DNA from: Xylanibacter ruminicola
Lineage (GTDB): Bacteria > Bacteroidota > Bacteroidia > Bacteroidales > Bacteroidaceae
Length of the DNA stretch: 64,000 bases
Direction: 5' to 3'
NCBI RefSeq assembly: GCF_900142525.1
Contig: NZ_FRBD01000005.1
Location: 105,745 to 169,744 of the forward strand
Shown here: positions 42,215 through 49,059 of the stretch, in pieces
How the letters are laid out: every line of letters begins with the position of its first letter
Numbering within the stretch: the stretch's first letter is position 1
Made by a program: the position numbers and the translations under genes
The notes under the pieces: generated by a model
What the model saw: only the letters and a program-made list of their open reading frames with translations
Database searches by the model: none
What the model was told of the DNA's origin: nothing

Positions 42215-42813
42215 AACTTGAACTTGTTTAAATCAATAACTCTATTGGCGTATGCCACAAATTGAGGATTTCTGCTGGCTATCAGCACACACTTGCCTTG
42301 TGCTGCCTGTTGTTGTATCAGCTGTAGCGTCTCCATTGCTAACTCTGGCGATAGATGCAATGCAGGCTCGTCTGCTATTAGAATAGGTTTGTCTTCTGCT
42401 TCTTGAATAATTTGATGGGTCAACTTATATATCTCCTCTGGCAACAAAGGCTTGATTTCATCTGTCTTTTCTGCAGATGGAAGTACCGTATTCCATACGC
42501 CATATTCATCGGGATTGGCCTCAGTCGCTTCTGCAGGATATAGCTGATTGCGCAACATATCGATATTCTGTGGCAAATAGCACATAAATTGTCTGAAAGC
42601 TGGTGCAGATTTAACCGTCAGCAACTCGCCATCAACAGTCACAAAGCCTTTGTCTACAGGTAGAAACCCCATCAACGTACGGAGGAAAGCCGTCTTGCCC
42701 GAACCTTCTGGTCCGGTGATGCATGTGATCTCTCCATCTGGGGCAATTAAGGAAAGATCCTGTATCAGAATCTGCCCCGAAACGGATATTGTAGCGTCTT
42801 TAACCTCTAACAT
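42211..42813 (-). CDS. Degenerate ABC transporter ATPase (FetA-like)
   Basis: From the ATG at 42811-42813 it is 200 residues; the longer frame starts with TTG inside the promoter. Walker A is GPEGSGKT at 34-41, the Q-loop Gln is in YLPQNID near 82 and Walker B is ILIADEP near 144-150 with the Glu. Yet the LSGGQ signature expected around 125-135 is missing (EEIYKLTHQIIQEAEDKP instead), the D-loop reads ALHLS instead of SALD, and the H-switch His is absent (LIASRNPQF). ATP binding may persist, but normal dimer hydrolysis needs the signature. It is coupled to the FetB-like permease gene. Whether this is a broken or specialised ATPase is open. Confidence 0.8.
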   Translation of the reverse strand: MLEVKDATISVSGQILIQDLSLIAPDGEITCITGPEGSGKTAFLRTLMGFLPVDKGFVTVDGELLTVKSAPAFRQFMCYLPQNIDMLRNQLYPAEATEANPDEYGVWNTVLPSAEKTDEIKPLLPEEIYKLTHQIIQEAEDKPILIADEPALHLSPELAMETLQLIQQQAAQGKCVLIASRNPQFVAYANRVIDLNKFKL

Positions 42814-42828
42814 GGCATTTTGTTTGTG

Positions 42829-42836
42829 CAAAAATA
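42829..42836 (-). promoter_or_regulatory. Putative -7 promoter element (TATTTTTG) for the FetAB-like operon
   Basis: Minus strand, 15 bases before the ATG at 42813. A TTG 18 bases further upstream (42855-42857) is a possible -33 half. Confidence 0.6.
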
Positions 42837-42879
42837 CAAAAAAAACTTATCACACAATCAGTAATTACCTATTTTTTTG

Positions 42880-42887
42880 TAACTTTG
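42880..42887 (+). promoter_or_regulatory. Putative -7 promoter element (TAACTTTG) for aguA
   Basis: Ends 10 bases before the aguA ATG, so a leader of about five bases. It drives the run aguA-aguB-glnN-dsbD. Confidence 0.62.
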
Positions 42888-42897
42888 CGCCAAAATT

Positions 42898-43917
42898 ATG
42901 AGCATAGAAACGAAAAACGAAACTAAAAAGTGGCGACTACCCGCTGAATGGGAGAGTCAATCTATGGTACAACTGACTTGGCCGCACGCCAAGACAGATT
43001 GGGCTCCGATGCTCGAGGAAATCACAGAGACATATAATGAAATGGCATCGGCCATCTCTAGTCGCGAAGATTTATTAATCGTCGCTCCCGAAGGCGTCCA
43101 GCCAATGTTCAATGTTCAATGTTCAATGTTCAATACAAATGACACTTGGGCGCGCGATCATGGCTTTATCACTTTGGTTGATGATGAAGGGCATGCCCGA
43201 CTGTTAGATTTCTGCTTTAATGGTTGGGGCGAGAAGTTCGAGGCTGCGCTTGATAATGCCATCAATCGTCGAATCTATGATGAAGGCAAGGTGAAGGGAG
43301 AATATGTGGATTGTCTGGATTTCGTACTCGAAGGAGGCTCGATCGAGAGTGATGGTGAGGGTACAATCTTCACCACTTCGTGTTGCTTGTTGGCTCCTCA
43401 TAGAAATCAGCCCATGACGAAGTCTCAGATAGAGAATCGACTCAAGCGTGATCTTTGTGCAGAGCGTGTACTTTGGATAGACTATGGGCATTTAACAGGC
43501 GACGATACCGACGGGCATATTGATACCTTGGTTCGCATTGCTCCCAATCACACCTTATTATATATAGGGTGCGATGATGAGGCTGATGAACAATATGAGG
43601 ATCTGAAGAAGATGGAAGAACAACTGAAGTCTTTCTGTACTATGGAGGGAGAACCATATCAATTGGTTAAACTGCCATCACCTCGTGCCATTTATGACGA
43701 GGATGGCGAGCGACTGCCCGCTACCTATGCCAATTTCCTGATTATCAATGGTGCTGTACTGGTGCCTACCTATAACCAACCTGATTTGGATACTGAGGCT
43801 ATGAAACTGATAGGCGAGGTGTTCCCTGATAGAGAAATCGTTGGTATAGATTGTAATAGTGTAATTAAGCAGCATGGCTCTCTTCATTGCTGCACAATGC
43901 AATATCCTAAATTATGA
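42898..43917 (+). CDS. aguA: Agmatine deiminase
   Basis: A 339-residue enzyme converting agmatine to N-carbamoylputrescine. Family landmarks: LPAEWESQSMVQLTWPH near 15-31, NDTWARDHGFI near 81-91 (substrate-guanidine Asp), LDFVLEGGSIESDGEGT near 142-158 and the nucleophile Cys331 in GSLHCCTMQ at the C-terminus, all in the expected order. Residues about 69-79 (QPMFNVQCSMF) are encoded by a 7-base tandem repeat in place of the usual stretch, described separately. Its stop overlaps aguB (ATGA). With aguB it forms the agmatine route to putrescine. Confidence 0.95.
   Translation: MSIETKNETKKWRLPAEWESQSMVQLTWPHAKTDWAPMLEEITETYNEMASAISSREDLLIVAPEGVQPMFNVQCSMFNTNDTWARDHGFITLVDDEGHARLLDFCFNGWGEKFEAALDNAINRRIYDEGKVKGEYVDCLDFVLEGGSIESDGEGTIFTTSCCLLAPHRNQPMTKSQIENRLKRDLCAERVLWIDYGHLTGDDTDGHIDTLVRIAPNHTLLYIGCDDEADEQYEDLKKMEEQLKSFCTMEGEPYQLVKLPSPRAIYDEDGERLPATYANFLIINGAVLVPTYNQPDLDTEAMKLIGEVFPDREIVGIDCNSVIKQHGSLHCCTMQYPKL
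43104..43134 (+). repeat. Heptanucleotide tandem repeat (AATGTTC)x4 inside aguA
   Basis: Four perfect copies of AATGTTC plus AAT, in the loop before the catalytic WARD region. The unit length is not a multiple of 3, so loss or gain of one copy would shift the aguA frame. Confidence 0.92.
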
Positions 43918-44798
43918 GAGAAATAAGAGTTGGATTCCTGCAGCAGCATAATACTGCAGATACAAAGGATAACATCCTGAGATTGGGTGAGGGTATCACA
44001 GATTTGGCTAAACGTGGTGCACAACTCATTGTACTCCAGGAGTTGCACAATACCCTTTACTTCTGTCAGACAGAAGATGTGGATTTGTTCGACCTGGCCG
44101 AGCCAATACCAGGGCCGTCAACTACATTCTATTGTGAGCTGGCTAAGAAGTTGAGCGTGGTGATTGTGGCTTCACTTTTTGAGAAGCGTGCTGCTGGTCT
44201 GTATCATAATACGGCAGTGGTTATCGAAAGCAATGGCGAGATTGTTGGTAAGTATCGTAAGATGCATATCCCCGATGACCCTGCATACTACGAGAAGTTC
44301 TATTTCACGCCAGGTGATATGGGATTCCATCCTATACAGACATCATTAGGAAAGTTGGGCGTACTGGTTTGCTGGGATCAGTGGTATCCGGAGGCTGCCC
44401 GACTGATGGCGATGCAGGGAGCCGAGATGCTGATCTATCCTACAGCCATCGGCTATGCCGACAGCGATACGCCCGAGGAACAGCAGCGCCAGCGTATGGC
44501 TTGGCAGACAGTGATGCGTGGTCATGCTGTTGCTAACGGCCTGCCTGTTATTGCAGTCAACCGTGTTGGCTTCGAGCCCGATCCTTCTGGCCAGACAGCT
44601 GGCATTCAGTTCTGGGGAACATCGTTCGTGGCAGGCCCTCAGGGTGAGATTGTCTACGAAGCCTCCACTGATGAAGAGGAGAGTATCATCGTTGAGATGG
44701 ATATGGATCGCTCAGAACAGGTGCGTCGTTGGTGGCCATTCCTCCGCGATCGTCGCATCGATGCCTATGGCGACATCACCAAAAGATTTATAGATTAA
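43914..44798 (+). CDS. aguB: N-carbamoylputrescine amidase
   Basis: A 294-residue nitrilase-superfamily enzyme hydrolysing N-carbamoylputrescine to putrescine, CO2 and ammonia. The catalytic triad is clear: Glu43 in LQELHN, Lys116 in YRKMHIP and Cys153 in VCWDQWYPEA. The substrate-proximal segments AASYCQTED-like (FCQTEDVD near 50) and GHAVANGLPVIAVNRVG near 202 match the AguB subfamily. Translationally coupled to aguA by an ATGA overlap. It lies 16 bases before glnN. Putrescine synthesis releases ammonia, which the glutamine synthetase downstream can recapture, a reasonable reason for the operon order (inference). Confidence 0.95.
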   Translation: MREIRVGFLQQHNTADTKDNILRLGEGITDLAKRGAQLIVLQELHNTLYFCQTEDVDLFDLAEPIPGPSTTFYCELAKKLSVVIVASLFEKRAAGLYHNTAVVIESNGEIVGKYRKMHIPDDPAYYEKFYFTPGDMGFHPIQTSLGKLGVLVCWDQWYPEAARLMAMQGAEMLIYPTAIGYADSDTPEEQQRQRMAWQTVMRGHAVANGLPVIAVNRVGFEPDPSGQTAGIQFWGTSFVAGPQGEIVYEASTDEEESIIVEMDMDRSEQVRRWWPFLRDRRIDAYGDITKRFID

Positions 44799-44814
44799 AT
44801 AGCTAAATATAACA

Positions 44815-47007
44815 ATGTCAAATCAACTCAGATTCCAAGTTGTAGAGGAGGCCTTTAAGAAAAAGGCTGTTGAGGTGAAGGCTCCATCAGAGCGTCCCTC
44901 AGAGTATTTCGGCAAATACGTGTTTACGCGCGAAAAGATGTATAAGTATCTGCCAATCGCAGTTTATAACAAACTCATCGATGTCATAGATAATGGTGCC
45001 CGTTTGGACCGTTCGATTGCCGATGCTGTAGCTGAAGGTATGAAGAAATGGGCCCAGGAGATGGGTGTTACTCACTATACACACTGGTTCCAGCCACTCA
45101 CCGAGGGTACTGCCGAGAAGCATGATGCCTTTGTGGAGCATGATGGTAAGGGTGGAATGGTAGAGAACTTCAGCGGCAAGCTGTTGGTACAGCAGGAGCC
45201 TGATGCTTCCAGCTTCCCTAATGGTGGTATCCGTAATACCTTCGAGGCGCGTGGCTACTCTGCATGGGATCCTACATCGCCTGTATTCATCATCGACGAT
45301 ACACTTTGTATCCCTACTATTTTTATTGCTTATACTGGTGAGGCACTCGACTATAAGGCTCCTCTGTTGCGCTCACTCCACGCTGTGGATAAGGCAGCAA
45401 CAGATGTTTGTAAGTACTTCTACGATAATGTCAAGAAGGTACAGGTTAATCTTGGTTGGGAGCAGGAGTATTTCCTCGTTGATGAGGGTTTGTATTCAGC
45501 CCGTCCTGACTTGGTAATGACAGGTCGTACGCTGATGGGCCATGAGAGTGCCAAGAACCAGCAGATGGACGACCACTATTTTGGTACCATCCCAGATCGT
45601 GTTCAGGCCTTTATGAAGGATCTTGAGATTCAGTCGCTTGAGTTGGCTATTCCTGTGAAGACCCGTCATAATGAGGTGGCACCTAACCAGTTCGAGTTGG
45701 CTCCTATCTTCGAGGAGTGTAATCTGGCAGTCGACCATAATATGTTGCTCATGTCGCTGATGAAGCGTGTGGCTCGTAATCATGGTTTCCGCGTACTGCT
45801 CCACGAAAAGCCTTTCGATGGTATCAACGGTAGTGGTAAGCACAATAACTGGAGTATGACGGCTGACAATGGCACACTGCTCCATGCACCTGGTAAGACT
45901 CCTGAGGAGAATCTGCGATTTGTGACCTTTATTGTTGAGACACTGATGGGCGTTTATAAGCACAACGGACTGCTCAAGGCCTCCATCATGAGTGCAACTA
46001 ACGCTCATCGCCTGGGTGGTAACGAGGCCCCTCCAGCTATCATCAGCTCGTTCCTCGGAAAACAGTTGACTGAGATTCTGGATCATATCGAACTATCAGA
46101 TAAGGACGATCTGTTCACCATCAAGGGTAAGCAGGGTATGAAGATTGATATCCCACAGATCCCTGATCTGATTATCGATAATACCGATCGTAACCGTACG
46201 TCTCCATTCGCTTTCACTGGTAACCGCTTTGAGTTCCGTGCACCTGGTTCGTCAGCCAACTGTGCTTCTGCCATGATTGCTCTCAACTCTGCTGTTGCTG
46301 AGGCTCTGCAGAACTTCAAAGAGCGTGTTGACGAGCGTATCAATAAGGGCGAGAGCAAACTTTCGGCCATTGTCGATGTGCTGCGCGAGGATATCAAGAC
46401 CTGTAAGCCTATTCGTTTCGATGGCAATGGTTATAGCGACGAGTGGGTGGCTGAGGCTGCTAAGCGTGGATTGGATGTCGAGAAGTCTTGTCCGAAGATC
46501 TTTGAGCACTATCTCGATGCTGCCAGCGTAAAAATGTTCGAATCGACTAAGGTGATGAACCGCAAGGAACTTGAGGCTCGTAACGAGGTGAAGTGGGAGA
46601 CTTACGTCAAGACCGTTCAGATTGAGGCGCGTGTTATGGGCGACATGTCTATGAACCACATCATTCCTGTAAGCACGCATTATCAGAGTCAACTCATTAA
46701 GAACGTTCAGGGCATGAAGGATGTGTTCGATAAGGATGAGGCTACTAAACTTTCTGCTCGTAACATGAAACTGATTAAGGAGATTGCTGAACGTACTCAG
46801 CGTATTGAGCAGTTGGTTGAGGAATTGACTGAGGCTCGTCGTGTGGCTAATCGTATCTACAATATTCATGAGCGTGCCATGAGCTATCATGACACCGTTT
46901 GTCCAAAGATGGATGCCATCCGTTATGAGATTGACCATCTGGAGATGATTGTTGAAGACGGATTATGGTCGCTGCCTAAGTATCGTGAGTTGCTCTTTAT
47001 AAGATAA
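44815..47007 (+). CDS. glnN: Glutamine synthetase type III
   Basis: A 730-residue enzyme making glutamine from glutamate, ammonia and ATP. The size and motifs identify GSIII rather than the 450-residue GSI: GVTHYTHWFQPLTEGTAEKHD near 79-98, EQEYFLVD near 214, the ammonia/glutamate site KHNNWSMT near 345, and RLGGNEAPPAII near 398. The N-terminus and the long C-terminal helical region (ELTEARRVANRIYNIHERAMSYHDTV by key residues) are typical of GSIII dodecamers. The gene lies in the aguA-aguB operon, 10 bases before dsbD. Type III is the usual ammonia-assimilating form in Bacteroidota. Confidence 0.97.
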   Translation: MSNQLRFQVVEEAFKKKAVEVKAPSERPSEYFGKYVFTREKMYKYLPIAVYNKLIDVIDNGARLDRSIADAVAEGMKKWAQEMGVTHYTHWFQPLTEGTAEKHDAFVEHDGKGGMVENFSGKLLVQQEPDASSFPNGGIRNTFEARGYSAWDPTSPVFIIDDTLCIPTIFIAYTGEALDYKAPLLRSLHAVDKAATDVCKYFYDNVKKVQVNLGWEQEYFLVDEGLYSARPDLVMTGRTLMGHESAKNQQMDDHYFGTIPDRVQAFMKDLEIQSLELAIPVKTRHNEVAPNQFELAPIFEECNLAVDHNMLLMSLMKRVARNHGFRVLLHEKPFDGINGSGKHNNWSMTADNGTLLHAPGKTPEENLRFVTFIVETLMGVYKHNGLLKASIMSATNAHRLGGNEAPPAIISSFLGKQLTEILDHIELSDKDDLFTIKGKQGMKIDIPQIPDLIIDNTDRNRTSPFAFTGNRFEFRAPGSSANCASAMIALNSAVAEALQNFKERVDERINKGESKLSAIVDVLREDIKTCKPIRFDGNGYSDEWVAEAAKRGLDVEKSCPKIFEHYLDAASVKMFESTKVMNRKELEARNEVKWETYVKTVQIEARVMGDMSMNHIIPVSTHYQSQLIKNVQGMKDVFDKDEATKLSARNMKLIKEIAERTQRIEQLVEELTEARRVANRIYNIHERAMSYHDTVCPKMDAIRYEIDHLEMIVEDGLWSLPKYRELLFIR

Positions 47008-47017
47008 ATAGGTATAT

Positions 47018-49006
47018 ATGAAGAAACTCTTTGCGATACTTCTGTTTGTTCTTGCCACGGTGGGTGTCAAGGCCCAGATGATGGACCCTGTTCACTTCAC
47101 TTCTCAGTTGAAAGATCTGAAGAATGGTGAGGCCGAACTGATCTTCAAGGCAACTATCGATGCAGGTTGGCATGTATATTCTACAGGCTTGGGCAATGAT
47201 GGTCCTATCTCTGCCTCATTCCATCAAGTTAAGATGGATGGTGCAGAAACTGTGGGTAAGTTACAGGCTCGTGGTAAGGAGATTAAGCAGTTTGATAAAC
47301 TCTTCGAGATGGAGGTACGCTACTTTGAACAGGCTGTTACCTTCGTACAGAAGATTAAGTTTACCAAACCCAAGTACAATATCGATTGCTATGTAGAATA
47401 TGGTGCCTGCAATGACCAGGCCTGTCTCCCTCCCTCCGAGGCGCAGTTGAAAGCAACCGGAAATGCAAGTCTGTCTCAGGCTGAGTCTCAGCCTGAGCAG
47501 CAGCAGACATCTGCTGCTGATACTGCTAGTACTACTAGCATGGCTCGTCAGGCTAGCGGTGCTAGCCCAGCAGACACCATCGCCACCACCGACCTTTGGG
47601 TTCCAGTTATCTCTGAACTCCAGGCGTTTAATGGCGATGCCGCCCCCACTGAGAGTATGGCTTGGTGGCTGATATTTATCGAGGGCTTGTTGGGCGGCTT
47701 TGTTGCCCTGTTCACACCTTGTGTATGGCCCATCATTCCTATGACGGTTTCCTTCTTCTTGAAGCGAAACAAAGATAGAGCTAAAGCCATCCGCGAGGCT
47801 ACCACCTATGGATTGAGCATCGTGGTGATCTATGTATTGCTTGGTCTGGCAGTCACATTGCTCTTTGGTGCCAGTGCATTGAATGCCTTAGCCACAAATG
47901 CGGTGTTTAACATCTTCTTCTGTCTGCTGTTGGTGGTATTTGCAGCCTCGTTCCTAGGTGCATTCGAAATAACCCTGCCGTCATCGTGGTCTACAAAGAT
48001 TGACGAAAAGTCTGAGAGCACCACAGGTCTGTTGAGCATCTTCCTGATGGCATTCACATTAGCTTTGGTGTCATTCTCATGCACTGGTCCTATCATTGGA
48101 TTCCTATTGGTGGCAGTGTCTACTCAGGGCAGTATCGTGGCACCTACCATAGGTATGTTGGGCTTTGCCATCGCTCTGGCCATACCGTTCACGCTCTTTG
48201 CCATGTTCCCATCGTTGCTGAAGTCCGCTCCTAAATCAGGTGGTTGGATGAATGTCATCAAGGTAACACTGGGCTTTATCGAATTGGCTTTTGCGCTGAA
48301 GTTCCTGAGTGTAGCTGATCTGGCTTATGGTTGGCATATCCTTGATCGCGAGGTGTTCCTCTCGTTGTGGATCATCATCTTTGGCTTGCTGGGTGCTTAC
48401 CTTCTTGGATGGGTGAAGTTCCCACACGACGATGATGACCGTCGTACCAATGTGCCTCGATTCTTCTTGGCTATGGCATCATTAGCTTTTGCCGTTTATA
48501 TGATTCCTGGTTTGTGGGGTGCTCCATTGAAGGCGATTTCTGCATTCGCACCACCTATGAACACACAGGACTTTAACTTGCAAAAGACGGTGACAGAAGC
48601 CAAATATAAGGATTTTGAACAGGGTATGGCTGCAGCCAAGGCTGAACACAAACCTGTTATCATCGACTTTACAGGCTTTGGTTGTGTCAACTGTCGTAAG
48701 ATGGAGGCTGCTGTATGGAGCGATCCTCAGGTAGCTGATATTCTGAATAACAAGTATATTCTGATCTCATTGTATGTTGACGATAAGACGCCACTTGCTG
48801 AACCTATCGAAGTGGTGGAGAATGGTCAGAACCGCACGCTGCGTACTGTTGGTGATAAGTGGAGCTATCTGCAACGAGTAAAGTTTGGTGCTAACGCCCA
48901 ACCATTCTACGTGATATTAAATGAAGAAGGCCACCCGCTAGCGGGCAGCCGTTCATATGATGAGGATATCCAAGCTTATATTGAATTCTTGAATAAAGGA
49001 CTTTAA
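47018..49006 (+). CDS. dsbD: Thiol:disulfide interchange protein DsbD
   Basis: A 662-residue transmembrane reductant carrier bringing electrons from cytoplasmic thioredoxin to the periplasm. Signal peptide residues 1-19 (VKA-Q). The alpha domain (about 25-150) has the cysteine pair of CNDQAC near 131-136. A Gln/Ser/Ala linker (about 150-190) contains a CTAG repeat-encoded stretch. Eight membrane helices follow (about 220-510), with FTPCVWPIIPM and FSCTGPIIG holding the redox cysteines. The C-terminal thioredoxin-like gamma domain has CVNC at 556-559. Length fits Bacteroidota DsbD. It ends in a G/C-rich hairpin shared with valS. Confidence 0.96.
   Translation: MKKLFAILLFVLATVGVKAQMMDPVHFTSQLKDLKNGEAELIFKATIDAGWHVYSTGLGNDGPISASFHQVKMDGAETVGKLQARGKEIKQFDKLFEMEVRYFEQAVTFVQKIKFTKPKYNIDCYVEYGACNDQACLPPSEAQLKATGNASLSQAESQPEQQQTSAADTASTTSMARQASGASPADTIATTDLWVPVISELQAFNGDAAPTESMAWWLIFIEGLLGGFVALFTPCVWPIIPMTVSFFLKRNKDRAKAIREATTYGLSIVVIYVLLGLAVTLLFGASALNALATNAVFNIFFCLLLVVFAASFLGAFEITLPSSWSTKIDEKSESTTGLLSIFLMAFTLALVSFSCTGPIIGFLLVAVSTQGSIVAPTIGMLGFAIALAIPFTLFAMFPSLLKSAPKSGGWMNVIKVTLGFIELAFALKFLSVADLAYGWHILDREVFLSLWIIIFGLLGAYLLGWVKFPHDDDDRRTNVPRFFLAMASLAFAVYMIPGLWGAPLKAISAFAPPMNTQDFNLQKTVTEAKYKDFEQGMAAAKAEHKPVIIDFTGFGCVNCRKMEAAVWSDPQVADILNNKYILISLYVDDKTPLAEPIEVVENGQNRTLRTVGDKWSYLQRVKFGANAQPFYVILNEEGHPLAGSRSYDEDIQAYIEFLNKGL
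47526..47565. repeat. Intragenic CTAG repeat of period 9 (site 3, DsbD linker)
   Basis: CTAG at 47526, 47535, 47553 and 47562, with CTCG at 47544, all on one 9-base grid. It encodes A-S-T-T-S-M-A-R-Q-A-S-G-A-S, in the same reading register as sites 1 and 4. Confidence 0.78.
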
Positions 49007-49007
49007 C

Positions 49008-49047
49008 CCTTGTTTCCCCTCCTCCCAAGAGGAGGGGAATACAAGGG
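49008..49047. terminator. G/C-rich hairpin between dsbD and valS, copy of an interspersed repeat
   Basis: CCCTTGT, then CCCCTCCTC, pair with GAGGAGGGG and ACAAGGG around a CCAA loop. It sits between convergent genes and can act as terminator for both, though the U-run is poor. TCTGATCAAACT follows at 49049-49060; the same layout recurs at 57567-57608. Confidence 0.7.
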
Positions 49048-49059
49048 ATCTGATCAAAC

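Noticed and set aside
46252..46938. 228-codon minus-strand open frame inside glnN
   Set aside because: Glutamine synthetase III is certain on the plus strand; the antisense frame has no recognisable features.
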